Positions 10,472-21,782 of a DNA stretch of 64,000 nucleotides are shown piece after piece; within the stretch, counting starts at the first letter, position 1, and each line of letters begins with the position of its first letter. This stretch comes from Zasmidium citrigriseum (taxonomy: Eukaryota > Ascomycota > Dothideomycetes > Mycosphaerellales > Mycosphaerellaceae). The notes beneath the pieces are model-generated. The model worked only from the letters and a program-made list of their open reading frames with translations. It had not been told where the DNA came from and made no database searches. The DNA lies in the NCBI GenBank assembly GCA_002786025.1, contig NHNW01000023.1:521058-585057 (forward strand). Reading direction: 5' to 3'. The position numbers were made by a program, and so were the translations under genes.

Positions 10472-11056
10472 TCAGACCATTGTCAGGATCTTTACAGTCT
10501 TTTGGATCTGTTTCCGCCAGACGGATGCGATTTTTGGCTGGATGCTTGGGTTTGCCACTTCCTCATCGCAGTCTCCCCGGCACTCGTCATGGCCGGGGCG
10601 AAATAGCGACACAGCTTCCGCTCCTGGGATGCCGACAGTAAGGTTTGCGAGGCTTGACAAGGTTTTCGAGGCTATGGAAAGTGTCTTTCGGCGCTGGAGA
10701 CCGCCTCCCCGAAGTGCTACGGGATCTCCGTACGCCTTGTCAGATTTCAAGTATCGTCCAACACTGAAGCGAGACGAGGAGAGGTCTTTGTATGCCGTCG
10801 CTTGAGACAGAGATTCCAGTCGTTGGCATGTATTGTCGACGTCTTCACAGTCGAGAAGCTGTGGGACTGGCAAACTGGCGAGCTGAAGGAGTCCAGGTCT
10901 GGCGCCATGCTTCTTGTCAGGCGCCTTTTGGTACAAGATGCACCGCGCGGAGCTCCAGACCGTAAAGGGAGATCGATACCATGACGCCCTCGCTCTATCC
11001 CCTGAACCGTCTTGAATTCCCGCCTCTTCTTTTCCTGTCATGCTGCTGCTCTTCAT
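10472..11056 (-). CDS. Hypothetical protein, doubtful
   Basis: An open frame of 194 codons with no recognisable domain. The middle (residues about 85-160) is Ser, Leu, Lys and Arg rich and reads like coding sequence. The plus strand has an overlapping frame of similar length (10239-10805), so coding is uncertain. Beyond the stop, in the same reading frame after a stretch with a possible acceptor, a basic segment (RTRRRYNEANESEHE) follows and ends at about 10368. This suggests either an intron I cannot place or chance. No function is proposed. Confidence 0.25.
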   Translation of the reverse strand: MKSSSMTGKEEAGIQDGSGDRARASWYRSPFTVWSSARCILYQKAPDKKHGARPGLLQLASLPVPQLLDCEDVDNTCQRLESLSQATAYKDLSSSRFSVGRYLKSDKAYGDPVALRGGGLQRRKTLSIASKTLSSLANLTVGIPGAEAVSLFRPGHDECRGDCDEEVANPSIQPKIASVWRKQIQKTVKILTMV

Positions 11057-11165
11057 ACGCTGACTGTCGTCCAGGTGTTGAAAGCCAAATCAATTGACGT
11101 TCGCTATACCGGAACAAGGAGCCCAACGCCGAAAGCCGAGGAGGAGTCATGTCAATGATGCCATG

Positions 11166-11971
11166 CTATCGCTGATGCTTGGAACTCTCCTCGTGTCCAT
11201 CCCAAAGATTGGATTGGTCGTACTGATGCCTGGCACCATCAACGAAAGATCCTGGCTGGTCGAACTGCCCGACGGCCATGTTGTTCCATTCAGATGCCTT
11301 CGACTGCGATTCTGGAGAGACTGAGGACTGCCAATTCGGCGTGTGCTGCTGTTGCCTATCCTCGTGGAGCATCGGGGGCATGGTGTACGGTGGAACGTTG
11401 CGTTGTTGCGGCCAGTATTGACTGGATGAGGCCGAGCTCGAGGGGAGGGAAGGGTCGATGGGACTGAGCGGTGGCGGTTCCACTGCTGATCGCTCGTCTC
11501 TGCTGGAGGTTCCGTCTTCTGTTCGTCGCCGCCACCCTATCACATTCACAATCTCTTCGTACGCTTCTTCGAGAGACTGTCCCAGTCGGAGTCGCGCCAG
11601 AGCCTCGGCCGCTTGCTGGTCGGTCCCATGGCGCAGGAGGTCGAGGATCGTCAGGGCGTTGTCGAGCTCTCGTCGTAGTTCGTCCAGCTCGAGGCGAAGG
11701 TGTTGGCGTTTGGTCATGCCCTCCTCAGAGACATCATAGATGCATTCAATGCCCCGAGAGCTGCAACGAGCGCATGTTGGGTGCTTACCCGAGCACTGAA
11801 CGGAAGGAATCCTGTCAGCAGGCGGTGTGAGGAGCAGACCATGAGAATGATGAGCCTGCGGCACTTCGGGGACGGACTGACCTTGACTTTGGAGGCTCGA
11901 CAGGCCTGGCAGGCGTTAGCGACTTGCTCTCGTCGTGCGCCGGACGATGCGCTGGCTTTGGCCTTGTTCAT
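11166..11971 (-). CDS. Zn2Cys6 (Gal4-type) transcription factor
   Basis: Two exons, 11971-11882 and 11795-11166, with an 86-bp intron (GTCAGT to TTCAG) that splits the zinc cluster and restores frame, give 239 residues. The spliced product has a perfect C-x2-C-x6-C-x6-C-x2-C-x6-C binuclear cluster at residues 21-48: CQAC, then C31, C38, C41 and C48. A Leu-rich coiled coil follows (HLRLELDELRREL at about residues 60-72), which normally mediates dimer formation. The rest is Pro, Ser and Gln rich. No fungal-specific middle homology domain is visible, so this is a short member of the family. Neither neighbour suggests a target pathway. The intron inside the zinc cluster is a common position in the family. 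Confidence 0.85.
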
Positions 11972-13741
11972 GCTTCGAACGAGGGTGAGTAGTAATTTAC
12001 GAGCGAAGGAGGTAACCCCGAACAGTCGTCGGTTTTGTGACGGCAGAATGATGACTAGCGCTCAAAGTCCAGTGGCAGGGTCAGGATCCAGCGATGTGCG
12101 TGGAGCAATCAATCCGGGTTGTATGGGGCCAATCGTACTTGCTCTTGTGTTTCCATTCGTCTTTTTGTTCCATACTAGCCCAAGATCTCGGCGAAGGCGA
12201 GGCCAGGAGCTGGATCCGAAGAAGTCCTCGGCGTGGCGGCCTTCTCCCCGTCTGGCCCGGCAAATGCAATAGTGAGTTCCAGCTATGCTCGTATCGTGGT
12301 AGACAGACGTGCTGCCTGCAAGAAGCCTTTCTCCGGTGCTCTCTCGGCCAGTAGGACAGCACCGGTGACATGTGGCAAAGTCTTTTCTCTAGTCTAAATT
12401 AATCTGTCTTTTCTCCATGTTGCCTGGCACGTGCCCACCGGGTCTTCACTCATCCGAGAGACCCAACAGAAATAGGTGGACATGTTTCCACGATCTTTGA
12501 GGATCGCCTAATGGGCAGATGCCTCCTCACGGCTGAAGAACGGTTTAATCTCTCAACGATCGCATTCTACGGCTTTTGATCCCATTGTCTTTTCTGGGCC
12601 TGTGTCTCTCAATCGTCCCGGACGCATCGGTCATGCCTTCTTGACAGAATGACAGTGCAGCGATTAGAACAGCGAACCTATGTCGGCTCGATGGCGGTGA
12701 CATGCTGCATTCAAAGTGTTGGACAGGCTCGCCTCGCCTCGATGCAGTCAAGCAATTTCGACCCTTCCATGGCTTCAACTGCCTCGTTGATCGTTTCGTT
12801 TCGGCAGTCGCAAACAATGCATGTGTCCAGCATCCTCTGGCAGTGACGAGCGGCTCCCGCAAGACAGGCACGATCGATGACAGCGAACGTCGTAACAGGG
12901 TCCCGGGGACGGCCAGCTTGCTGCACAACACCTCCACACACCAATCAACCGCTCTTCCCCAACGACTTCAGACACCGTTTCCACGACACTTGACAACCAA
13001 AGATCGAGCAATCGACCATCGAGCAATCGACCATCGACGGTGTCCGACACCCCTCATGGAATCGCGCCAAGCGCTAGTATTGCCTGCAAAGAGCCTGTCA
13101 CTGTGATTCGTCTTCGGACGGGAGGCGCTTTGTGCGACGTTGAGCGCTTCCTTGCTGCCATCATGCCTCCGCCCTGCTCTGCACATCACACATGGTGTCA
13201 TGGGGCTTATTGATCCTTCGATGACGCGCTTGGCAGGGGTGTGAGTTGGAAAGTTTGGTGTGACAGGGACGGATGATGGGTTTGCCCTGCCTTATCCGGG
13301 AGGCCGCTTTATGGCCGTGTGGATGAGAGCGGTTCGAAGAATATGCATCTCCGGCGGAAGTGAGATGTTCAAGGACAGCAATGCGGGGTGGGAAACTGGC
13401 AGGAGACATGGCGATAAGTGAGTTCTTCTTCTCTCATGTTTCATGTTCATTACTTCCTTCTTCGACTAGTCTGATCACCCCGCCCCTCCAATTTGCAATG
13501 TCGACTAATATGTCTTCACGCAAAGATTGAGCTTTGAGACAAAATCTCAAGGCTGTTACTGGACCCAAAGGCGCATCAACATCCTCAAGTGCTTGGGAAT
13601 GTACGTTCATCTGCGGCGAGCGTGTTCGACAGTCCCCTACACACTCGACAGGTCCATGCAGTCAGTATTCCCGGCAGCCAGCAGTCAGACTCGGCCGTTG
13701 TCGCACAGGTCGATAGCTGGCTGGAGTTCCAGCTTTTCCCA
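11972..13741. other. Intergenic region with no supported gene
   Basis: Short frames on both strands overlap each other and none shows a domain or a convincing codon pattern. A small tandem repeat, GAGCAATCGACCATC twice, is at about 13005-13034. The part nearest 11972 is presumably the promoter of the Zn2Cys6 gene. Confidence 0.5.
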
Positions 13742-14460
13742 TCATACATTCGACTCGATCTCCTCTAGCGCCTGGATTACGCTTTCAAGAAAACGAAGCA
13801 GGCGGGTCTCAACAGGCCCCGAGTGCCGACTGTCCAGTGTCCCGCGATGTCGTCTTTTAGCAGACGCCACTTGCCGAGCAAGCGAAGTCTTCAGGTCATC
13901 GCATTTGAGGGAGATGGTGTAAGGGGTCTTTTCGAAGACGGTCCGATTGATCAGGTAGAGAGCTTGCACTTGTATCTCGGCCGATGGGCAATGCTGCTTG
14001 ATGGCGGCGTTGTCGCGGATGTTGAGGTAGATGGTAATCAGGCTGTCGAGCATTTTGTTGTCTAGTGCTCGCCTTGGCTTCACCTTGAGGACTCTGCTAA
14101 ACACGACGAGATTGAGTGTGCGAATAGCACTAGCGTTGGCAGGGCCAATCGACTGGATGAAGTTGGCTAAGGCTTCGTCAAAGCTGCCTGGGCTTGCCTC
14201 GATGTTGAAGATGTTAATGTTGTAGCTGGTAAACAAGGAGTGTTAGGGGGCGATTCCAACACCGGATACGGGATGGGTACTTACAACAGGCGCATGCACT
14301 CATGATATAGACGGCGGCAGCAGATTGCGAGTGCGAATGGGAGCGGTCGCATACTCATTGGCTGAAGATATATGGCAATTGGCCGGTCTTGACGCAGCGC
14401 TATCTCGTAGATATGGTTGCGAAGTTCGGCTGGCAGTTCCATCAATGGAGACGAGTCCAT
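13742..14460 (-). CDS. F-box-like protein, cluster member 1
   Basis: Two exons, 14460-14285 and 14225-13742, are joined over a 59-bp intron (GTAAGT to ACCAG), giving 219 residues. The start is the ATG at 14460, giving MDSSPLMELPAELRNHIYEI, the F-box-like opening helix shared with the three genes that follow. After the splice, the segment FIQSIGPANASAIRTL matches FLYAIGPKNASLMQSL of the member at 16185, confirming frame and kinship. F-box proteins usually link substrates to SCF ubiquitin ligases. This fungal class has no tested role, and C-terminal repeats that would bind a target are not seen. It is arranged head to head with the next member, with 344 bp between start codons. Confidence 0.75.
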
Positions 14461-14804
14461 GATGTTCGTGTGGGAGCGTTCGTTGAGATTGTGCTTGCTG
14501 CGAATGAGCGCAGATGCCAGGAGATACTGTCGGAATTCTTTTCAGGTGCGTGGAATGGCGTGTCGTCGCTTGATCAAAGACAGGTGACTTGCTTGACGCG
14601 GCAGACATTCACTTACGCTCACATGCTGCGGCAGCTGCGGCCCGTGCCTCCTTCTCGGCAACGGGCTAGACTTGGAAGTCATCAGCTTCATGTCGCGCTT
14701 TCCAATTCTTCAAACCTCCTCGGACTTAACATCCCGACTACACTATTCAGACTAGACATTTCGACATCTTCCTTTCAGTCTTTCACACCGCCGCCTCTTG
14801 CAGC

Positions 14805-15521
14805 ATGGACAAGTCTCCGTTGCGAAAGTTGCCAGCCGAGCTGCGAAACTACATCGCCGAGCTCGCCATGGGACAGGACGATGATGACGGCTGTATTCAC
14901 ATCTGGCACAGCTTGAACCACACCCCTATGAACGACCTCGAGATCCGCAGACCCGACAGAAGACCTCTCAAGAACCCTTTCGCCCTGGCACAAACCTGCA
15001 AGGAGCTCCGCGCCGACTACGTCGATCTTTTCTATCAAGCAAAAACATTTGTCCTTCATCGCTCCCCGACCCTCACGACTGCGGCTATGGTCAAGACGTT
15101 TTTCGATGCCCTAGGCAGCAAGCGTGCGGCTGGGATAGAAGGGCTCATCTTTCACTACGGATCAGGCGACTGCTTGCTGAAGAAAACCACTGCAGCGGGG
15201 ACGAAATGCTTTTTGCAGTATCTGCTCCAAGGAATGCTCGGCGATGAAAGTCTGTCAAACGTTCTCAAGTGCTGCAAGAAGGCGGAGGCTGAGATTGTCG
15301 TTTGGATTTACCCGTTTCTGGATTGTCGGGACGATTTTCGTGTCGAGAAGATTCGCCTTGATTTCTTTGATGTGAAGAAGGCGCTGGCTGTAGAGAGCGC
15401 CAGGATGAACGAGCAGAAGGGCATGGAGATCATGACAGCAGAGTGTCGTGAGCTCTACGCCCTGTTGTCGACTATGTTGATGGAGGTCAGCTCCGAGGTT
15501 GGCGATCGAGCTAGAGAATGA
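14805..15521 (+). CDS. F-box-like protein, cluster member 2
   Basis: A single exon of 238 residues. It opens with MDKSPLRKLPAELRNYIAEL, the same F-box-like start as its neighbours. The shared pattern of FALAQTCKELRADYVDLFY follows at about residues 60-78 (early helix, then the cytoplasmic-looking core TCKxxRxxY). The block FFDALGSKRAAGIEGL corresponds to the IGPxNAS block of the other members. No signal peptide or membrane helix is present. The C-terminal 50 residues are acidic and helical and unlike those of the other members. A role as a substrate receptor for ubiquitin ligase is inferred from the family only. Confidence 0.78.
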   Translation: MDKSPLRKLPAELRNYIAELAMGQDDDDGCIHIWHSLNHTPMNDLEIRRPDRRPLKNPFALAQTCKELRADYVDLFYQAKTFVLHRSPTLTTAAMVKTFFDALGSKRAAGIEGLIFHYGSGDCLLKKTTAAGTKCFLQYLLQGMLGDESLSNVLKCCKKAEAEIVVWIYPFLDCRDDFRVEKIRLDFFDVKKALAVESARMNEQKGMEIMTAECRELYALLSTMLMEVSSEVGDRARE

Positions 15522-16184
15522 TTGGAAACGAGGACTGAAAGCGAGAAGGAAGCTTGCCGGATCCACAAAATGGATCGAGGCTAGGAATCGACGGCCGGTC
15601 TGAAGAAAGCACCTACCAGGAACATCAACGTCATGCGTGCCGAGAAAGGGTATCTAGATAGGCTAGCAAGATGTCCATCATGGACATTGGGCAAGGCTCA
15701 GGTCTTGCTGTGAAGGAGCGAGCGAGTGCGTCGGTTGCCTGCGATTTGAGCCCCAAGGTTGTTCGACAAGGCGTCCTATCTAACACAACGAGACTCAAAT
15801 TCGAATCAGGGATGAAGGTGAGAGAACGTCTGCAGGAGGGCTTGAAGACCAAGTACCGAAACGCAGTCTTTCCTTAGATCCTCTCTGTGTTCTATTTACC
15901 AAGCTTGTAAAACCCCCTACCCGATTGAATGATGCTTCTTGCGAAAGACAGAGTCTTGAGTGTACCCGCCATGTATTTATCTCAGAGCACCGATCATTCT
16001 CTGCGACTGCAGTATGGATGTGATGGTCTTTCCTTGCTTTCACATGCGTTCCGTTTGCTGATGGACCGTGCGTCCTGGGTGCGAAAGTTTAAACCGCGCC
16101 TTCCTTCCATTTCTTGAAACGCACCACAGCTTCAAAATCGCCAACACCTCCACACACAGGCCGGCAACAACAAAGATAGCGACC
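15522..16184 (+). promoter_or_regulatory. Intergenic region upstream of F-box-like gene 3
   Basis: No supported gene. The last 60 bp are C- and A-rich leader-like sequence (CACCTCCACACACAGG and similar), resembling the leader of the gene at 17321. This fits duplication of leader and gene together. Confidence 0.4.
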
Positions 16185-16919
16185 ATGGACAACTCACCAC
16201 TGAATCGACTATCCAACGAGATCCTCAACCGCATCGCAGAGCTCGCACTATCTCACGACGGCGAAAGAGTCGATGTGCGGTACCCGATGGGCTGGTATCC
16301 TTCCGACAAACCAGTCAAGCTTCGAGACTTCAGAATCATCACCGAGAGAACACGACGACCAAACGTCGGCGCCCTGCTCCACACATGCAAGCGCATGCGC
16401 CGAGAGTACACCCGAATGTTCTTCGCCAGCAACCACTTCACCGTCACCGTCGAGCGCGAGTCAGTCACGCACAGCACTTTGGCATTTCTCTACGCCATCG
16501 GTCCAAAGAACGCCTCCCTCATGCAGAGTCTCATCATCAATGCGGACTTTGGCCGCTGCCACTATCCTGGAGGGTTCAAGGACCACACGACCGTCGACAT
16601 GCTGCCGACTCTAAGCTCCACAATCGACGACCTGGAAAACATCGGCAATTTGTCCACTATGCTCCGTACATGCCGAGAAGCCAAGCTTCGTATCTGGTTC
16701 ACAGTGGCTGGAGGCACCATTTTCCCCCAGTCGATAGTTTTCGACTGCCAGGACTTGTGGTTTTCGATGTTCGAAGTCTGGTTCACAATTAGCGACCCAC
16801 AGTTCCTTGCCCAGCAGAAGGTCTGCGATCGTCCACTGTTCGAGTTTTTGAGCCGCAAGCTTTGGGGGCCTCTCAACAAGTATGCCCCATGGGAGAGGGA
16901 TGGCAGCGAGGGGAGATAG
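16185..16919 (+). CDS. F-box-like protein, cluster member 3
   Basis: A single exon of 244 residues. The start is the ATG in GACCATGGAC at 16185; the frame is open upstream but lacks the family pattern there. It opens with MDNSPLNRLSNEILNRIAEL, followed by the LLHTCKRMRREYTRMFFASN core at about residues 65-85. The block FLYAIGPKNASLMQSLIIN is shared with member 1. The early part of the protein has the usual polar loop between these blocks. No transmembrane or secretion signal is seen. Together with its neighbours it forms a local expansion. The function is unknown beyond a probable F-box-like fold. Confidence 0.8.
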   Translation: MDNSPLNRLSNEILNRIAELALSHDGERVDVRYPMGWYPSDKPVKLRDFRIITERTRRPNVGALLHTCKRMRREYTRMFFASNHFTVTVERESVTHSTLAFLYAIGPKNASLMQSLIINADFGRCHYPGGFKDHTTVDMLPTLSSTIDDLENIGNLSTMLRTCREAKLRIWFTVAGGTIFPQSIVFDCQDLWFSMFEVWFTISDPQFLAQQKVCDRPLFEFLSRKLWGPLNKYAPWERDGSEGR

Positions 16920-17320
16920 GTGGTTGGAGTAAGATCGAAATGGGCGGGATAAGTTGCAAAAGGAGACAACACGGCTAAGAGAGACTGCAGAGCCCAGTGA
17001 CGGTGACCTCGGGCGACGATACATGGAGAAATGCGCCGTGAGCTAGAATCAGAATGGGGCGTCGGAAACGATGCGGCTGTAGTACAATGCTGCCATGGAC
17101 GATAGGCCTTGATCACTCTGAGCCAGCCCAAAGAGTCCGCTTACGGCTTGACGCAATATCTCAAATTCGTACATTTTCACATGCTTCTCGGGTATGGCCC
17201 GTGCGCCCTCCGTGCGGTCAAACCTCCGCCTCGCTCTTTTCACAAATTTCCTGCAACTTGTCAGTCCCACAAACTTTCTCATCCACCTCCAGTTCATCAC
17301 TGGCGACACCAACGTCGATC

Positions 17321-18106
17321 ATGGACGACTCACCGCTCAACAAGCTCCCTGCGGAGTTGCTGAATCGCATTGGTGAGCTGGCGCTCTTCCATGAGGATGG
17401 CGTGACAGTGCAACATCCATCCCCGACCGCCACGATGCCCGAGCACTTCGAAATGTCCGCCGACGGCACTGACCACCCCGCCGCCCTCGCCTTCACCTGC
17501 AAGCGGATGCGCCACGACTACCTCCCACTCTTCTTCGCCGACAACAAGTTCACGCTCGTTACCGTCGGCGACCAGTACCATACTACGAAGAGCAGGCCCT
17601 GGGTACTTGAAGAAGGGGAAACCTTCACTATTCAATGGTAAACGAACTACCACAGCTAACTCATCGCTTCAAATGCTTACAGCATCACCAGGACATTCTA
17701 CGACGACATAGTCGCCAATGCCGGCTGCCGCTTTCTTCGAGCCATCGGTCCTCAAATGGCAAGTCAGCTCATGAGTCTGATACTCAACGTCAACCTCGGG
17801 AACTGCTTCCTCCCGCGCGCGGCAGAAATTTTCATGGAGAACGTCTTGTCCCGGATGCAGTCCAAAGAGTCACTCGCTGGCATGCTCCAGCGATGCAAAG
17901 AGACGCCACGAGTGCAGTTTCGTGCCAGTGAAAGGGATCTTCACCACTCGGTTCTGGTGGACCTCGGCGACCTGTCTGGCTCGTTGAGGCGTGAGAGCAA
18001 GCGGATCGAAAAGATTGGAATGGAGTCTCCCCCAACAAGCGCTTCCCATGGCTACTACAGGGAGGTAGCGGGCGGCCTGCAGGACATGGCAAATGGTTTC
18101 GCATAG
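17321..18106 (+). CDS. F-box-like protein, cluster member 4
   Basis: Two exons, 17321-17637 and 17683-18106, with a 45-bp intron (GTAAAC, branch GCTAACTC, TACAG), give 246 residues. It begins MDDSPLNKLPAELLNRIGEL, followed by LAFTCKRMRHDYLPLFFADN. Across the splice FLRAIGPQMASQLMSLILN matches the IGPxxAS block of members 1 and 3. Without the splice the frame would end at the TAA inside the intron donor, so the intron is needed to recover the family pattern. The C-terminal third (after about residue 200) is basic and Ser-rich and not shared. It is convergent with the GH55 gene, with a 200-bp gap holding no gene. Confidence 0.8.
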
Positions 18107-18306
18107 GGACAATTAGGAGGGCTGGAAGCACACCTTACGGTTCCTGTACATGCAGGCACCAGAGGAGAACGACCAAAGCACAGGCAATGACACAAAGAGA
18201 CGCCGAGACAGCCGACGAGCGATGAGATTCACTAATTCACCTATCAAATCAACCTCAAACACATCCTCATACCAAGCCTTTTTCTCCTCGCCTCATCTCC
18301 TCCATC

Positions 18307-20981
18307 CTAAGGATACTCAATAATCGCCACATTATCAAAAATATCCGTACTCTCATTCTCGATATACGGCGCCAGCAACGTATCATCCACCTGCACCATA
18401 TACTCGGCCGCGATATTCGCCAAACCCCTAAAGTAAATCCCCTGACTCTGGTCGATCTTGATTCTCCGCTGATCGCAGTTGTTGGTCTGGATGCATGTCG
18501 TGTCGTAGTTCTCGAAGAAGGAGTAGAGGCCAGCGCCGTAGTTGAAGATGTAGCTGCTGTTGAAGATGCGCACGGCGATGGTTTTGTAGCAGCCCCGGCC
18601 GAAGCATTCGCTGAAGTCCGGGTCGTTCCAGGGTGGGCCTGGGCGCGGTGGGAAGGCGGAGACGGCGTTGGGATTGGTTTGCATGTAGCTGGGATGTGTT
18701 AGTCAAGGACGGTATAGGGATAGGTGGGGACTTACGCAGTCTCGCTTTGCAGCATACTGAGGTAGACGTCTTTGGCATTGGCAATGTTGTAGTTGTACAA
18801 CATCGAGTGCTCGGAGCTGGAGCCGTAGAACCAAATTGGACCGTGAGTCTCAATGAGCATACCGCGGCCATTGTAGATGTCGATCTGGTCTTTGCCGTCG
18901 AGATCGAGTTCGTGATCCGATACCCACAACCATTGATTGGAGAAAAGAGCGTTCTTTGCCGTGAGTGTCGCATGGAAGAGCAAGAACGCGCAGAAGCACT
19001 CGGGTCGATCTGCTCCGTGGGCGATGTTCGGACGCTTCTTGCAGTTGTAGTTCTGCAGCAGGGTTCCATTCGAGCCGCCGATACGGAAGTGCGTGTCCCA
19101 CGTTCCGCATGTTGCAGGCCCGGTACAAGCCAGATTCCATTCCATGACGATGGCACCGGGTGTGGGACCACGAGTCTCAAACAGAATCTCGGTGATCTCA
19201 GTCGTTCCGACATCGCCAGGCTGGCCGACTCGGAAGGCGACGATGGGGTTGTTCATGTCCTGAAAGTTCGGGCCGTAGACCATGAAGAGGGGCCACAACT
19301 CACCGACAATGCGGATGTTGTTCGGGATGGTAATGGTGGATGTGACGACATACGCACCGTGATCGATGAACGCGATCTGGTTCGGTTGGATGGAGTTGAA
19401 GTAAGCCTGCATGCACGACGTTGCATCAGTCACACCATCTGAGGGACAGCCGTATGCGATGATGGAGACAAAGTTCTCCACTGGCTCGCCTTCGTACTGC
19501 GGCTTGCGTCTCTCCACAAACTTGCCATTGGCATCGAGGAGGCTGGGGCTGATGGGCGGTGGAGTCCAGAGCTGCTGTACACGGGCGTATTCCGCTTGAG
19601 GTCCATAGCATTGTCGACCATCGGCGATGATGCCCTGCTGGTCAGAGACGACATACGTTGTACCTTGAACATAGTTTGCTATCCTCTGGTTGCCGGGAAT
19701 GATGACAGTGGAGTTCGGGTAGGCGACGGCAGGGTCGGTGTTGGCGAAATTGCAGTTGCCAAGAGTGAGCTGGCCAGCGCCGACGGGTGTGCTGACGGCT
19801 GAGAAGCCCACCATGACACCGTATTGGCAGTCGTTCCAGTCAGAGTCGTGAATGGCCATCTGGCCGACGGTAGGCACCGAGCCACCCTGACTCATGTTGA
19901 AGCCGACGACGCAGCGGTTGAAGGTCAAACTCTTGTAGCTCCAAATCCATCCCCAGTTCTGGAAGATACCAGTTCGGCAGTCGTTGAAGGTGAGGTTGCG
20001 AACATTGATCTGCTGGTTGCCGGCAAAGAAGCCTTGATCGCCACCGTTGAAGATGAGGTCCTCGATCCAGAGGCCAGAACCGTTCTCCATGAAGATACCG
20101 ACGTGGGCATTTGGATCTTCCGGCGTGCTGATGGGCATGTTGAAGACCAAGTTCTGAAGATGCGTAGCCTGGGCAATCTGCCAGTGCAGAGCGTGCATCT
20201 CAACCGATTTGGGTACATCGGTGGTATCGAAGACAAAGTTCCGGAGCTGACGCCAGAAGTTGTTCTGATTCTGATACCATTGGTTGTTGTAGATGACGTA
20301 CGGGTTGCTGTCCAGCATTCCGATACCGCTGAAATCGGGAGTGGCCTTCAAGACAGGCAGGTTGTTCGCATCTCCAACCATGGCAGTATAGTAGTACATG
20401 ATGACGGGCTTGGAAATGCGGTAGACACCGTACGGGAAGTATACAATGGCAGGTGTCGTGGTCTGGGAGTCGCATCCGTAGTAGAAGGTACCATCATCAA
20501 GATCGTAGTCGTACATTTCTTGTCCGCCAACGTAGCCACCTGTATAGTATCCGCATCGATTTCCATCAGCAATGGCTGCTTGAATAGCCGCGGTGTCATC
20601 CGTCACTCCGTCGCCAGTAGCGCCGTAGTCCATGACGTTGCGGAACATGACATACGAATCATTGCGTCCGTAGGCCGGTCTGCCTCTGCGAGTGATCTGC
20701 GAGACCCAGTACGGCTGGCCAGAGCCGTATGAAGCGCGCTTCTCGTTTTGGTGTGCGTTGAGTGCCTCGTCTGTCACGGCGCGGTCGAAGCGTTCGAGAT
20801 TGGGGCCGACCTGTCCAGCATCATCGATGTCGACTTTCAGCTCGTGTGGAGATAGTGGAATGTTGAACGAGTCTTCGACGTGCGCAACTCCTGGATCGGC
20901 GTGTGAGGCGGACAGTAGGGAGAGGAAGACCAGCGCGGCGATGAGCGATGCCACGCTCAGCGACGTCCGTAGAACGGTCAT
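18307..20981 (-). CDS. Secreted GH55 beta-1,3-glucanase
   Basis: Two exons, 20981-18736 and 18688-18307, with a 47-bp intron (GTAAGT to CCCAG), give 875 residues. A signal peptide with core LIAALVFLSLLSASHA covers about residues 1-28. Two right-handed beta-helix halves of the pectate-lyase superfamily follow, the layout of GH55 exo- and endo-beta-1,3-glucanases. The first starts NVMDYGATGDGVTDDTAAIQ at about residue 113. The second starts FVSIIAYGCPSDGVTDATSC at about residue 503. Many Asn-x-Ser/Thr sites fit a secreted glycoprotein. The enzyme would cleave beta-1,3-glucan of fungal or oomycete walls, or callose. Length is slightly above the usual 750-800 residues because of an N-terminal spacer (about residues 29-100). 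No binding module is visible. Confidence 0.88.
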
Positions 20982-21539
20982 GGTGGGAGCCTGGAAGCAC
21001 CGATATTCAGCGCCCAGCGCGAGGTTTTGTGGGAAGGCAGTCTACCTCATGCGTGGACGAGATCGGGAAGGACTGTTCTGCAATGCTCCAGATTTTTGAT
21101 ACAGTGCGAGAGTGTTTGAATGGTGATGGATTTCGAAGTTACCTGGTGGGAATCGGGTTCGCCCCCTCCTGGGTAGACTGTTATTACCTGCGCTGAAGGA
21201 GGAATGCTCAACGCCAAGAACTTGCTCCCTGCGTTGGTCTCGCCAGGCACATGGCCAGCAAGGGGACATCTCGCCACAGCAACATTGGCTTGAGTCCCAA
21301 CCGCTTGGATCCGAGGGTCGCTTATGTCGTCTTCTGAGTGGCAGCTTATCGACCTCAAGCACTGACCGTGAGTGGCCATGTCGCTTGGGAGGTGCTTGTG
21401 TCTTCCCATTTGGTACAGTATTCTCCCAACCACAACATCGTTCTCCTTCGCCTTGCTAGTCGAGCCTGACTGCAACGAGCGACGTTTAGTCGTTTGGATG
21501 AGAAACGGATGCACGGCCTTGCTTTCCAAGTTGCTGCTT
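20982..21539. other. Intergenic region, GH55 promoter side
   Basis: No supported gene. Short frames on both strands have no domain. The part next to 20982 should hold the GH55 promoter. Confidence 0.45.
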
Positions 21540-21782
21540 TCATCCCCTTGAGCTGCCCACGCCAATGCGCTGGTCTTTGGACATCTTGGAGCGGGCAACA
21601 CGTGATTGACCAGCGGGCGTCATCTCGGCGGGATCGCTGTTGTCGCTGGCCTTGCTGGTATCGATGGAGTCGGCCACCTCCTGTTCGCGCTCCTTCATCG
21701 CGTCGCGTGCCATCTTGCGCTGTTCGTACCCGACGATATCGTCGGCGGTGAGCGACAGCTTCGTCGCCGGGCGGGAGAGCAT
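21540..21782 (-). CDS. CDC26: Anaphase-promoting complex subunit CDC26-like
   Basis: A small single-exon gene of 80 residues. The N-terminus, MLSRPATKLSLTADDIVGYE, matches the CDC26 pattern: a short hydrophobic/basic start, then LxLxxDDIxxYE, then a charged helix (QRKMARDAMKEREQE). In the anaphase-promoting complex this N-terminal arm inserts into a TPR subunit (CDC16/APC6) and stabilises it. The remaining 45 residues are polar and low in complexity, as in other fungal members. Small size is normal for this family. I consider CDC26 likely, though so short a protein leaves room for error. Confidence 0.68.
   Translation of the reverse strand: MLSRPATKLSLTADDIVGYEQRKMARDAMKEREQEVADSIDTSKASDNSDPAEMTPAGQSRVARSKMSKDQRIGVGSSRG

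Noticed and set aside
10239..10805. 188-codon plus-strand frame after the HET gene
   Set aside because: It overlaps a minus-strand frame of similar length, has no domain, and starts with hydrophobic mixed sequence. Neither strand could be preferred with confidence; only the minus frame is listed, at low confidence.
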